A stretch of DNA of 64,000 nt from Chitinivibrionales bacterium (GTDB lineage Bacteria; Fibrobacterota; Chitinivibrionia; Chitinivibrionales; FEN-1185). The DNA is taken from contig DATJAL010000040.1 of assembly GCA_035516255.1 (NCBI GenBank), positions 42,365 to 106,364 of the forward strand. The letters are read 5' to 3'. Of this stretch, positions 8,401 to 15,715 are shown piece by piece; the first letter of the stretch is position 1, and each line of letters opens with the position of its first letter. A program made the position numbers and the translations under genes. The notes under the pieces are model-generated. The model saw nothing but the letters and a program-made list of their open reading frames with translations. It was not told the origin of the DNA and did not search any database.

Positions 8401-8643
8401 TACGCTGAGATAGGGTATGATTTTTCCGTCTATGCGAACTCCCTGAACCTGGGCGGTCATCTCAAACAGGCCTTTATCGATCCCTTATATTACAACGACC
8501 ACCTTTATCCCCTGCACCAGATAAGCGTTGGAACGAAGCTCGGGTTTTTCAAGTCGTACACGTTCAGCCGCACGCTGTCGATCAAGGTGCTGTGGGACAT
8601 GATGCGCAACAATGCGGGATTCAATTTTTCCGTCGGGTTCTGA
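5422..8643 (+). CDS. Peptidase MA-like metalloprotease with propeller and barrel-like end
   Basis: 1073 aa from ATG 5422 (ATG 5428 is an alternative; ribosome binding site weak). A signal peptide (KKIFSSLFMLFLTSLLFAF) is followed by a gluzincin-type domain: HELAH at residues 121-125 and EGTAQ with the likely third zinc ligand Glu171. A propeller-like region follows from about residue 300 to 620, with TolB/PD40-type blades (FSPDSRCVYFLK, VSPDNQKIACVQF, YFDADYDGVFNIYSMNPDG). The last 250 residues have alternating aromatic strands and end in NFSVGF with a terminal Phe, as in outer-membrane barrels. So this may be a surface protease anchored by a barrel. The peptidase and propeller calls are firm by motif; the barrel is inferred. 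Substrate unknown. Confidence 0.8.
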   Translation: MRMKKIFSSLFMLFLTSLLFAFNHPEIKWKSVTTSHFIIHYYDKTEPAVYATWKIAEDAYAGLSSLYEYDEREKISIALADYDDYSNGFASWTDGSIMIWVTDARFDLRGNSTWLRNVITHELAHIVTLEKKSRTQLLDWTLELDYESPSASVSLAEPFATTRFWPEWFAEGTAQLESGRRGNDCWDSRRDMLLLDAVASRRALTLDGMGYFNHDGIGSELVYNQGYSFVKYIESKIGTAAFVRLWNSGRNMTLFMNTFKALFFDQTGFSLDALYRQWMDSLATAARKRVPADPTPAATVWNKGSYNYLPKVSSDGKWRGWLTSDKDDFSRTDLIVAPSGGTGNAITIQWALGSWDFSPDSRCVYFLKQREPSDHGSFYNDLYVLDLTTKSERRLTRGARLYDIAVSPDNQKIACVQFRSGVYSIVQTDMNARSWETLVQGTLGEPFIGLSFSPVKTSIAKPAVKDTADSTRTNTISVKHDSAAPAAVQPAAPSPPEYMLATSKVISGRARICIVGTESRTMTVCGPASGQQEYPHWGRDGRIYFDADYDGVFNIYSMNPDGTGLQRHTTVFGGMFQPFLDNNGKLLCTQFAQQAFSVVSCPAAGAPYVPPDSQTCSFFPVPRPKGEVTIRSRPYEGKLLRPVLELQSYLSVKDDAGTFAEALSKNRLSSWSDTAGLEAGTSLVISRSDALGRKDLSLAISGLVIHPGIEITDSSWKDTARAGHSHALLAAPDFIGAVREALAQGRRPQHQFIGGRASTLLNDALFGNHVAAAAAARQQSSSTDSGSGPSVQWMPVLAPGISLQNSTQEISLEFDAQAILELMVPVYLSVAGEGLWQLARDWYVGASPQALVYTTEFGNSSVLLPFGLIWLTYNYENTDIAYNDGGVTRMQVSVEPDFFGVADTSSPGTVSWARRSSVTYALSFSHGFPIMKYASFILSTDDSYTKLSANDFIDTRRLLKGLSSEFLNLDAGASLVFPLWRQINAGPLYADALYAEIGYDFSVYANSLNLGGHLKQAFIDPLYYNDHLYPLHQISVGTKLGFFKSYTFSRTLSIKVLWDMMRNNAGFNFSVGF

Positions 8644-8662
8644 AAATGAAAGGTCATACGGC

Positions 8663-9856
8663 TTGAAATTCCTGCTTGTCTATCCGAAGTGGCCCAAGCT
8701 CCCGTTCCAGACCGAATTCCACCTCCCGCCGCACGGGCCCGTGGTCATGGCCGCGGCAATCCCGCCGTGGGTCGAGGTGACCTTTGCGGATGAGAATGTT
8801 GAGGAGGTGCCGTTTGACGGCGGCTGGGACGTGGTCGGCGTCTCGACGATGCTCACCTGTCAATTGCCTTCCGCCTTTGAAATAGCGGCGCGGTTCAGGA
8901 TACAAAAGATCCCGGTGATTTTCGGCGGCATCGCCACAATGCTGCATCACGAAGAGGTGAAGAAACACGCCGACAGCGTGTTCCTCGGAGAAGCGGAGGG
9001 GCGGCTTGATCAGGTGTTTGACGACATCAACGCCGGCGCTCTCAAGCCCAAATACGATTACCTGCAGAATTTTCCGGACATCGCGCTTGTCGGGCCGGCG
9101 CGGCGGTCGATTCTCAGGCATGAAAACTATTCGTACAAGGGCACGGCCATGGTGGATTTGTTCCACGCGTCGCGCGGCTGCAGGTTCAACTGCTTTCCCT
9201 GCTGCACGCCGTTTCTCGGCGGCAGGAATTTCAGGCCGAGGCCCATTGCCAGGGTGGTGGAGGAGCTCGCCACCATCGGCAACGACCGTTTGTTCGTGGT
9301 TGACAACTCGCTCGCGCAGGACAAGAAATGGGAGCTTGAGCTCTTCACGGCAATGGCGCCGTTCAAAAAGCGCTGGTGCTGCCATCCCATCGAGGACGAC
9401 GACGACGTGCTCGCAAAAGCGGCCGAGGCGGGCGCGTGGTACGTGTACCAAGCGGTGTTCGACACATCGGATTTCATCCGTAACAGGATCAGGCGCTATA
9501 AGCAGTTCGGCATCGGCGTGGAGGGCACCATCATCCTGGGCACCGACGACCACACCGAGGACGGCATCAGGCGGCTCGTGGACTTTCTCGCCGAGGCGGA
9601 GCTTGACCTTGCGGAATTCACCGTGCTCACGCCGTTTGCGCACACCCCCATACGCGAAAGCCTCGAGGCCGAGGGAAGGATTTTAACGAATGACTTTTCG
9701 CGCTATACCACCGGCGAAGTGGTGTTCAGGCCGAAGCACATGAAGCCGGACAAGCTGCAGGAATTATATGAATATGCGTGGAAGACGTTTTATAAGGATG
9801 AGCCGCAGAGATATAAGATGTATAAGCTGTTCAAGCGGATTTTGGATAAGAATTAA
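8663..9856 (+). CDS. B12-binding radical SAM protein
   Basis: 397 aa from TTG 8663, chosen because AAAGG lies nine bases upstream and the protein then begins MKFLLVYPKWPK, the usual start of B12-binding radical SAM enzymes; an ATG at 8612 lies inside the peptidase gene. Residues 1-130 are the cobalamin-binding-like Rossmann domain (WDVVGVSTMLT, VIFGGIATMLHHEE, FLGEAEG). The radical SAM cluster motif is CRFNCFPC in the context ASRGCRFNCFPCC. A TIM-barrel core follows (LFVVDNSLAQD, GVEGTIILGTDDHTEDG), then a C-terminal DUF4070-like helical tail. Enzymes of this type methylate or rearrange lipids, hopanoids or cofactors. The substrate cannot be read from sequence. The gene stands alone behind the peptidase gene, 19 bases after its stop. 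Confidence 0.85.
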   Translation: MKFLLVYPKWPKLPFQTEFHLPPHGPVVMAAAIPPWVEVTFADENVEEVPFDGGWDVVGVSTMLTCQLPSAFEIAARFRIQKIPVIFGGIATMLHHEEVKKHADSVFLGEAEGRLDQVFDDINAGALKPKYDYLQNFPDIALVGPARRSILRHENYSYKGTAMVDLFHASRGCRFNCFPCCTPFLGGRNFRPRPIARVVEELATIGNDRLFVVDNSLAQDKKWELELFTAMAPFKKRWCCHPIEDDDDVLAKAAEAGAWYVYQAVFDTSDFIRNRIRRYKQFGIGVEGTIILGTDDHTEDGIRRLVDFLAEAELDLAEFTVLTPFAHTPIRESLEAEGRILTNDFSRYTTGEVVFRPKHMKPDKLQELYEYAWKTFYKDEPQRYKMYKLFKRILDKN

Positions 9857-9866
9857 ATAAATTGGC

Positions 9867-9882
9867 GGGGGATGTCTCCCCC
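9867..9882 (+). terminator. Hairpin after radical SAM gene
   Basis: Perfect 6-bp stem GGGGGA / TCCCCC with a TGTC loop, ten bases after the stop codon. A true T-run is absent, so this may be a weak terminator or an RNA-protecting hairpin. A hairpin with the same stem follows lptC at 35842-35857. Confidence 0.45.
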
Positions 9883-10002
9883 TGAGAAATCGCAGATTTT
9901 AAAATGCGGATTGCGGAATTAAAATCGTCAAACATCAATCTGAAATCCGCGACTGGTAAAACCCTCCAAGAACGTCCGGCTCTTTATTTATTTTGAAATA
10001 TC

Positions 10003-11193
10003 ATGAATAACGAGGTCTGGATCACCGGCATGGGAATCGTCTCGGCGCTCGGCGCGGGCGTCAAGTCCCACCTTGACGCGCTTGTCAACTCCCGCTCCGG
10101 CCTTGCTCCACACTCCTTTTTCGATGGCGAACATAAAACCGACGTCATCTGCGGCATGGTGCCGCATGAAGCGCTTGGGCTTTCCATCGAAGAAAGCGCG
10201 GCATCGCGTGCGGACCTGCTCCTCGACATCGCCTGTAAAGAGGCGCTTTCTCAGGCAAAAGTAAACGGCGGGTGCGGTGCGGACGTCATGGTGGGGACAA
10301 CCGCGGGCAATTTCCACGGCGCGACCCTGTATTACCAGCAGAAGCGTTCGAGAAAGACGCCAGACACGAATCTTGTTTCAGGATTTCTGCCGTGCACGCC
10401 GGCCGATTACATTGCCGAAAAAAACAAGATACGCGGCAGGCGCACCACGATTTCGTCCGCGTGCGCCTCTGGCGCGACCGCCATAGGCCGCGCGTTCCGC
10501 TCTGTCCGGAACGGCCACGCCTCCATGGTTATGGCGGGCGGCGTGGAAGCGCTGAGCCCTTTTCTCGTGGCGGGCTTCAAATCTCTCATGTTGATTTCCA
10601 AGAATCCCTGCAGGCCGTTCGACGCGGGCCGGGACGGGCTCAACCCGGGCGAGGGCGCGGCGCTGATGGTGCTCGAAAGCGCCGCAGCCGCGACCGCACG
10701 CGGCGCGCGGCCGCTCGCGGTTGTAAAAGGATTCGGGGAAGCGCTCGAGGCATATCACCAGACGCGCTCAAATCCGGACGGAAGCGGCATCAGCGCCGCG
10801 GTTAAAAAGGCCCTGGCGCAGGCGGCTTTTCAGCCGGCGGGCGTTGATCATGTCCATCTCCACGGCACGGCAACGGTGTTCAACGACCTTTCCGAATACA
10901 ATGCCTTGAAGACCATATTCGGCGGCCGTTGCAGCGAAGTGCCGGTGTGCTCCACCAAATCCATGACCGGCCACACCCTGGGCGCGGCCGGCGCCATTGC
11001 CGCCGTGTTTGCTGTGTTGTCAATATTAAACGGCATCGTTCCGGCGACCCTGTTTCACGAAATCCTTGATCCGCAATTCAACGGCCTTTCCGTCGCCAAG
11101 AAACCGTTTGCGGCCGAACTTAAAAACGTTTTAACAGCATCGCTCGGGTTCGGCGGAGAGGTCGCGAGCTTGCTTTTAGGGAAGGCCCAATGA
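10003..11193 (+). CDS. Beta-ketoacyl-ACP synthase (KAS II/FabF-like)
   Basis: 396 aa, close to the normal KAS length. It condenses an acyl chain with malonyl-ACP. All three catalytic residues are present: Cys154 in SSACASG, His287 in HLHGTATVFND and His324 in KSMTGHTLGAAG. The N-terminal VWITGMGIVSALG and the C-terminal ASLGFGGE are typical of the FabF/KS-alpha group. The next gene overlaps its stop and encodes a ketosynthase-fold partner without catalytic residues. The pair looks like a KS/chain-length-factor set from an aryl-polyene-like or type II polyketide system. No acyl carrier protein or ketoreductase gene is nearby, so the pathway is incomplete in this window. Confidence 0.88.
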   Translation: MNNEVWITGMGIVSALGAGVKSHLDALVNSRSGLAPHSFFDGEHKTDVICGMVPHEALGLSIEESAASRADLLLDIACKEALSQAKVNGGCGADVMVGTTAGNFHGATLYYQQKRSRKTPDTNLVSGFLPCTPADYIAEKNKIRGRRTTISSACASGATAIGRAFRSVRNGHASMVMAGGVEALSPFLVAGFKSLMLISKNPCRPFDAGRDGLNPGEGAALMVLESAAAATARGARPLAVVKGFGEALEAYHQTRSNPDGSGISAAVKKALAQAAFQPAGVDHVHLHGTATVFNDLSEYNALKTIFGGRCSEVPVCSTKSMTGHTLGAAGAIAAVFAVLSILNGIVPATLFHEILDPQFNGLSVAKKPFAAELKNVLTASLGFGGEVASLLLGKAQ

Positions 11194-12254
11194 TGCAGAA
11201 CGCCCTCGGCATCACCAGCGTCGGCGTAATTCTTCCCGCAGGCACAGGGCTTGCGGCGTTGCGGCCGGCGCAGCCGGCATCATCAGGCCGGGTGATGCTG
11301 GTGCTGCAGGTCCCGGCAATAGAGGGAATTTCAAAAAACGACATGCGCCGTATGTCCAAGCTCACCCGGTTTTCTCTGTTTGCCGGCCGGCAGGCAGCAA
11401 AAGCCGCAGATTTTTCTCCCGCGGCCGCAGGACTTTTTGTGGGACTGACGCACGGCTCGACGTCGCACCTTGCCGAGTTCCATGATTATCTTTTCGATTA
11501 CGGGCCCGACAAGGCCTCGCCCAACAGCTTTTCAAACGGCGTGACCAACGCGTCGCTGTCGAACGTTTCCGCATTTCTCAAGCTCACCGCCGGCGGCACA
11601 ACGATCCTCGGTTACGAAAACAACGGGCTTGACGTGCTCAACTGCTGCTGCCAAAACCTTTCGGATGGTGAATACAACGTCTGCCTTGCCGGATCGTCCG
11701 AGGAATATTCGGAGGTGGTGCACGGCGCGTATCGCGCCTGCGGCTGGTTCGGCGAAAAAGCGCCTGCGTACCTGCCGTGGCCCCGGGAGAATGGAGAGGG
11801 CGTAGGGATCGGAATATCGGAAGGCGGCGCGTTTTTCGTTCTTGAGCCGTTGTCACGATACATCGGCAGGAAACCGCTTTGCAGTTTCTCTCCTGTCAAT
11901 ATTGAAGAATTTCAAGGCGGGGCGGACGTCGTTATTTCCGGTGCCGGCGCCGGCATGCAGGATGTTCACGAGCTCCGGCTCCTCGAGCGTCTCGGAAAGA
12001 AAAATGCCGGAAAAAAGCCGGCGCTGCTTTTTTCAAAGCCCGTTTTCGGCGAGACCTTCGGTCTGGGCGCGATGCTGTCGTGCCTTATGGCATGCGATAT
12101 CGTGGCGAGCAGCGCGGTGTATCCTCAGTTTCCCGTTCACCCGTCATTGAAGAATTTTTATGATGAGCAGCAGCGCGGGCCTGCGCAATCGGTTCTGGTG
12201 GCGGCGGCGGGAAGAAACGGGCAGACAAGCGCGGGAATGATTTATTCTGCATAG
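11190..12254 (+). CDS. Ketosynthase-like partner lacking catalytic residues
   Basis: 354 aa. ATG 11190 overlaps the stop of the active ketosynthase gene, so translation is coupled. The thiolase fold is recognisable (GLFVGLTHGSTSHLAEF, SLSNVSAFLKLTAGGTTIL, GEGVGIGISEGGAFFVLE), but the active-site Cys is missing: residues 141-146 read GYENNG where SACASG is expected. The HGTxT histidine is also absent (GAGAGMQDVHE), and the second histidine is replaced by Glu in GETFGLGAM. The protein therefore cannot condense chains by the normal mechanism. It most likely forms a heterodimer with the ketosynthase and sets chain length, as chain-length factors do. Real chain-length factors usually keep Gln at the Cys position, so this one is divergent. 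Confidence 0.75.
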   Translation: MMQNALGITSVGVILPAGTGLAALRPAQPASSGRVMLVLQVPAIEGISKNDMRRMSKLTRFSLFAGRQAAKAADFSPAAAGLFVGLTHGSTSHLAEFHDYLFDYGPDKASPNSFSNGVTNASLSNVSAFLKLTAGGTTILGYENNGLDVLNCCCQNLSDGEYNVCLAGSSEEYSEVVHGAYRACGWFGEKAPAYLPWPRENGEGVGIGISEGGAFFVLEPLSRYIGRKPLCSFSPVNIEEFQGGADVVISGAGAGMQDVHELRLLERLGKKNAGKKPALLFSKPVFGETFGLGAMLSCLMACDIVASSAVYPQFPVHPSLKNFYDEQQRGPAQSVLVAAAGRNGQTSAGMIYSA

Positions 12255-12255
12255 C

Positions 12256-12780
12256 ATGGTATTCATCATGAAAAGAAAATCAAACATCGGATTTCTTGTG
12301 CTGCGGCTTAAAAACGCCGCAGCCGACAAAAAGCTTTGCGAACCGTCAAGCAACGGCCGGAAAGTTCTTGTCAGCAAGATATATCCTGACGAGGAAAAAT
12401 CTGCCAGTGAGCGTGTTTGGAAATCAACCGTCGTTCCAGAAAAAACGCCGGTCGTTGAAACAGGAATAGGCGGGCTAGAGGTTTCAACGTTTTCCGAGAA
12501 AGCAAAACAGACGCGACATAAACACCTTCGTGCTACGGAATGTTACACCGTGCTGAAAGGTGCAATGACGATAAGGCTCGATAACGGCCCGCCCGTGGTC
12601 CTTCACGCCGGCGATGAAATTATTGTGTTTCCACGGACTATCCATGAAATATTGCGTAAGAGGAAATTCCTGACAAGAGTGCATTCTGTCAACACGCACG
12701 GAAAAGACGACAAGTACGTCGAGAGGAACGGGCGGTGGAAAAAGGGCCCTTGGAGCGCTACGGTTTCAAAGACGAGATAA
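12256..12780 (+). CDS. Cupin-fold protein
   Basis: 174 aa. Residues of about 75-145 form a cupin barrel: the first motif reads RHKHLRATECYTVLKGAMTIRL, with metal-ligand-like His/His/Glu, and the second is HAGDEIIVFPRTIHEI with a His in the usual place. The N-terminal 70 residues and the Lys/Arg-rich end (NGRWKKGPWSATVSKTR) are not familiar. It starts one base after the ketosynthase partner stops, so it is probably co-transcribed. It may be an isomerase, a dioxygenase or a sensor. No ribosome binding site is clear; ATG 12268 is an alternative start. Confidence 0.7.
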   Translation: MVFIMKRKSNIGFLVLRLKNAAADKKLCEPSSNGRKVLVSKIYPDEEKSASERVWKSTVVPEKTPVVETGIGGLEVSTFSEKAKQTRHKHLRATECYTVLKGAMTIRLDNGPPVVLHAGDEIIVFPRTIHEILRKRKFLTRVHSVNTHGKDDKYVERNGRWKKGPWSATVSKTR

Positions 12781-12827
12781 AGGTCCGTTTGGATTCTTTA
12801 ATCCCTTCAAATGTTTAATTCCCGGTC

Positions 12828-12929
12828 GTCGAGTAGTCTGCGACGCAGACGCATCGAGACGACATCCTATAATCGTTCCGTAGGCCATATGTTCTGGTCT
12901 CGATACGCCAGTTTCACCGACTACTCAAC
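12828..12929. repeat. 102-bp nested inverted repeat (REP-like)
   Basis: Outer arms GTCGAGTAGTC (12828-12838) and GACTACTCAAC (12919-12929) pair at 10 of 11 positions. Inner arms ATCGAGAC (12853-12860) and GTCTCGAT (12897-12904) pair perfectly. The whole block can fold into one long imperfect cruciform or RNA hairpin. It lies between the cupin gene and the diguanylate cyclase gene. GGGCGTTTTATC follows, so it may also stop transcription. Confidence 0.6.
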
Positions 12930-13072
12930 GGGCGTTTTATCTTTCATTTGACCGCGCCATAATTTTTTGCGCTTTTTGCACAGACTTTAATGGTTATATC
13001 ATCAAGTATATATTTTTAAAAGTCCGGTGGAAAATTCTCGTCCAAAACGATAAAATTTATTACTCAAGAGCC

Positions 13073-14332
13073 ATGCAAAACAAAAACCAGTGGGGCCTTG
13101 TTTTTTACCTGTGCGCGGTCGCGTTTACCGGCGCCTGCGTGGCCGTGGCGCTCAATAATCCGTACAGCCACCATAAAAACCTCTATACTACCCTATTGCC
13201 CGCCATCGGACTGGCGTTTTCATTGACCGCGTTTTTCGCAGGCCATTTTTCCTATCCGCGCGTCCAGAACATCAAGGTCTATCTTGCCGGATACATCACC
13301 GGACTTTTCGGCATCGCCTACTTTGCGCTGTACAAATTTTTCTGGGCCCTGCCCGTACTTCCGCGCGCGGGGAACGGCTTTGTGGTTTTTTTGTACCTGC
13401 TCATGCTCGTGAACGGCGCAGGCATCTTGTTTCTCTCCTCGGCGTACAAGTACCGCCTGGTGCGCCAGATCACCCTGAGCGTCATCACGGTGGAAAGCGT
13501 GCTGGTGCTTGTCGCGCGGCTGTCCCCGCAAGCAACACAATGGGCGCGCGGCCTTGACCCCGACAGCATGTGGGACCCAGTATTTTTTACAGGAATGCTT
13601 CTGTTTGCGCTTGTCGCGGCGCTGAGCTGGTTCAAGGTCAGGAATGATTTTTACCTGGGTGGCCTGCTTGCGGGATGGGCATTTTTCTTCGCGCCGGCCT
13701 GGGCGTCGCGGGTGTGGTTTCACGGTGTCAACCCCGTGGAAACCGCGCTGTTCTCCATGATGCCGGTGTATCTCACCGCGAGCGTCATCATCCACTGGTT
13801 CCTGCGTATGGAGCACCGCGTTCAATACGATCCGCTCCTGCACATTTACAATAGGGATTTCTGCAGCAAGATCATCTCTGAGCAGAGCAACATCAACACG
13901 GCGCCGCCGTTCACGGTTGCCATGCTCGACCTCGACCATTTCAAAAACGTCAACGACACCTACGGCCACCAGGCGGGCGACGTGGTGCTGTACTCCGTGG
14001 CCCAGGCCATCCAGCGCGAGGTAGTGCCCAACGACACGGTGTGCCGCTACGGCGGCGAGGAGATCGTGGTCTTCTTTTCGCAGAAAAGCTTGAAAGACGT
14101 TGTGCCGGTCGTTGAAAAGCTGCGCGCGGCCATCCAGAAAATGAAAATAAAAACGCGGAAAAAGACGCTGAGCGTCACCGTTTCGTGCGGCGTTTCCACC
14201 CGCGAAGACGCCGCCCAGTCCATCATCGACGTGATCCACGCGGCAGACAAGGCCCTTTACAAGGCAAAAAAAGAGGGCCGCAACCAGGTGCGTTCCGCAA
14301 AAACCCCGCTCGAACAGCCCAGGGAAAAGTAA
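13073..14332 (+). CDS. Membrane diguanylate cyclase (GGDEF)
   Basis: 419 aa. The N-terminal 250 residues hold seven or eight hydrophobic helices, so the sensor part sits in the inner membrane. The GGDEF domain (residues of about 255-410) makes cyclic di-GMP from two GTP. Visible motifs are DPLLHIYNRDF at its start, LDLDHFKNVNDTYGHQAGD with the metal-binding Asp, and CRYGGEEIVVF as the active-site loop. The allosteric RxxD I-site is absent: the four residues at that place read VPND. The enzyme is thus probably active but not product-inhibited by the common route. The sensor ligand is unknown. It is a single gene; the following operon has its own promoter. Confidence 0.9.
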   Translation: MQNKNQWGLVFYLCAVAFTGACVAVALNNPYSHHKNLYTTLLPAIGLAFSLTAFFAGHFSYPRVQNIKVYLAGYITGLFGIAYFALYKFFWALPVLPRAGNGFVVFLYLLMLVNGAGILFLSSAYKYRLVRQITLSVITVESVLVLVARLSPQATQWARGLDPDSMWDPVFFTGMLLFALVAALSWFKVRNDFYLGGLLAGWAFFFAPAWASRVWFHGVNPVETALFSMMPVYLTASVIIHWFLRMEHRVQYDPLLHIYNRDFCSKIISEQSNINTAPPFTVAMLDLDHFKNVNDTYGHQAGDVVLYSVAQAIQREVVPNDTVCRYGGEEIVVFFSQKSLKDVVPVVEKLRAAIQKMKIKTRKKTLSVTVSCGVSTREDAAQSIIDVIHAADKALYKAKKEGRNQVRSAKTPLEQPREK

Positions 14333-14347
14333 AAAAACACCGGTTTC

Positions 14348-14389
14348 TTGACGTAGATCAAGGATGAAATCCCTGTCGCGCGGTATATT
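14348..14389 (+). promoter_or_regulatory. FNR/CRP-type box and -10 of ferredoxin operon
   Basis: TTGAC-GTAG-ATCAA at 14348-14361 matches the FNR consensus TTGAT-N4-ATCAA at nine of ten positions. A -10-like TATATT lies at 14384-14389. With a start near 14396 the box is centred at about -41.5, the class II activator position. AAGGAG and ATG 14419 follow. This is strong, purely positional evidence for anaerobic or redox/nitrosative control by a CRP/FNR-family regulator (FNR or HcpR type). Confidence 0.7.
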
Positions 14390-14418
14390 CATGGTGACAC
14401 GCACGTAAGGAGAATTGC

Positions 14419-15255
14419 ATGAAACGCACCATCATCACCATTGACCGGGAAAAATGCAACGGCTGCGGCGCCTGCATTCCCAACTGCCCGGAGGGCGCCA
14501 TGCAGATCGTGGACGGCAAGGCGCGGCTCATCAGTGATTTGTTCTGCGACGGTCTCGGCGCATGCATCGGCCATTGCCCGCAGGGCGCCATGGCAACCGA
14601 GGAGCGCGAGGCAGAATCATACGACGGGAAAAAGGTAATGGACAATATCGTCGGGCAGGGAGACAACGTGATCGCGGCGCATCTTGAACATCTAAAATGC
14701 CACAACCAGACCCGCTATTATAACGAAGCCGTGGAATATCTCAAGGAAAATCATATAACCATTCCTGACAAAAAGGAGGCACCTATGCACGAGCGCGGAG
14801 GGTGCCCCGGAGCGGCAACGAGGACGATTACCAAAAATCAATCTGTCGCGCCGGAAAACGGGGGCAAACGGCAGTCCGCGCTGACGCACTGGCCGGTGCA
14901 GTTGCACCTGATTTCGCCCGTGGCGCCGGCCTACCGGGGCGCCGACGTGGTGTTGTCGGCCGATTGCGTTGCGTACGCCTACGGTGATTTCCACAAGGAC
15001 TGGCTCAGGGGAAAGGCGCTTTCCATCGCCTGCCCAAAACTCGACGAGGGACAGGAGGCGTATGCCGAGAAAATAACGGCGCTCATTGACAATGCAAAAA
15101 TCAACACGCTCACCGTGCTCACCATGGAGGTACCCTGCTGCCGGGGGCTTCTGGGTCTGGCGCAGGAGGCGGTGAAAAAGGCGTCGAGGAAAATCCCGAT
15201 CAAGTCCGTGGTCATTTCCCTGGAAGGTGAAAAACTGTCCGAGGAATGGGTGTGA
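14419..15255 (+). CDS. 4Fe-4S ferredoxin-domain protein
   Basis: 278 aa with an AAGGAG box. The N-terminus carries one full 4Fe-4S motif (CNGCGACIPNCPEG) and a second with an altered spacing, CDGLGACIGHCP, where the usual second Cys is missing. Residues 60-125 are helical linker, ending with HERGGCPGAA. The C-terminal 130 residues form another conserved domain (LHLISPVAPAYRGADVVLSADCVAYAYGDFHKDWL, MEVPCCRGLL). The family occurs widely in anaerobes, often under FNR/HcpR-type control; its reaction is not known. The C-terminal Cys residues could bind another cluster. It forms an operon with the small zinc-ribbon gene that begins two bases after its stop. Cytoplasmic, probably an electron carrier or redox sensor. 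Confidence 0.85.
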   Translation: MKRTIITIDREKCNGCGACIPNCPEGAMQIVDGKARLISDLFCDGLGACIGHCPQGAMATEEREAESYDGKKVMDNIVGQGDNVIAAHLEHLKCHNQTRYYNEAVEYLKENHITIPDKKEAPMHERGGCPGAATRTITKNQSVAPENGGKRQSALTHWPVQLHLISPVAPAYRGADVVLSADCVAYAYGDFHKDWLRGKALSIACPKLDEGQEAYAEKITALIDNAKINTLTVLTMEVPCCRGLLGLAQEAVKKASRKIPIKSVVISLEGEKLSEEWV

Positions 15256-15256
15256 C

Positions 15257-15469
15257 ATGACGTCGCGGTGCCCCGGATCGGACAACATGCGCACGCCCAC
15301 GCTCGCGGTGAGCAGATGCCCCGCGTGCGGGGGGGAGGTTGAAGTGTTTTCCTCAGACGCGATGATTAAATGCGCGGCATGCGGATGGAGTTCGGAGAAT
15401 TCGATGCAGTCGTGCTATAATTGGTGCAGGTATGCCAAGGAATGCAGAGAGGAAGGCAGGAAAAGATAA
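15257..15469 (+). CDS. Small Cys-rich zinc-ribbon protein
   Basis: 70 aa from ATG 15257, two bases after the ferredoxin stop, in the same operon; the frame extends upstream, but only inside the ferredoxin gene. It has a zinc-ribbon knuckle pair, CPACGGEVEVF and CAACGW, then a further Cys pair (SCYNWCRYAKEC). The second set may bind another metal or a cluster. The function is unknown. Shared transcription with an FNR-boxed ferredoxin suggests a role in anaerobic or nitrosative-stress redox chemistry. Confidence 0.65.
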   Translation: MTSRCPGSDNMRTPTLAVSRCPACGGEVEVFSSDAMIKCAACGWSSENSMQSCYNWCRYAKECREEGRKR

Positions 15470-15513
15470 TATTTTTTGTGGGGGAAGTTCAGGCTGTTTC
15501 ATAACTGCCTAAG

Positions 15514-15577
15514 AAATCATGGCGCCTGCCAGTCACGGCACCGGTTCTCCCTCCGGTCGCCCCTGGCGCAAGATATA
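15514..15577 (-). repeat. 62-bp dispersed repeat, copy 2
   Basis: Reverse-complement copy of 5254-5320, sharing GCGCCAGGGGCGACCGGAG and AACCGGTGCCG, with the same GGCGCCATGATT end. It lies in the gap (15470-15715) between the zinc-ribbon gene and a small ferredoxin gene. No coding potential is visible in the gap. Confidence 0.7.
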
Positions 15578-15715
15578 GTTGTTGTCTAAGCACAGAAAGA
15601 TGTTGTTGATGAGATGGTTTTTCCTTTTAACAAGCCGAATAATAATTTTTATGCTGGCCTTTCATTTATCGTTGAATTATTTATTTTCAATAATAAATAA
15701 TTAAAGGGGTTTTCC

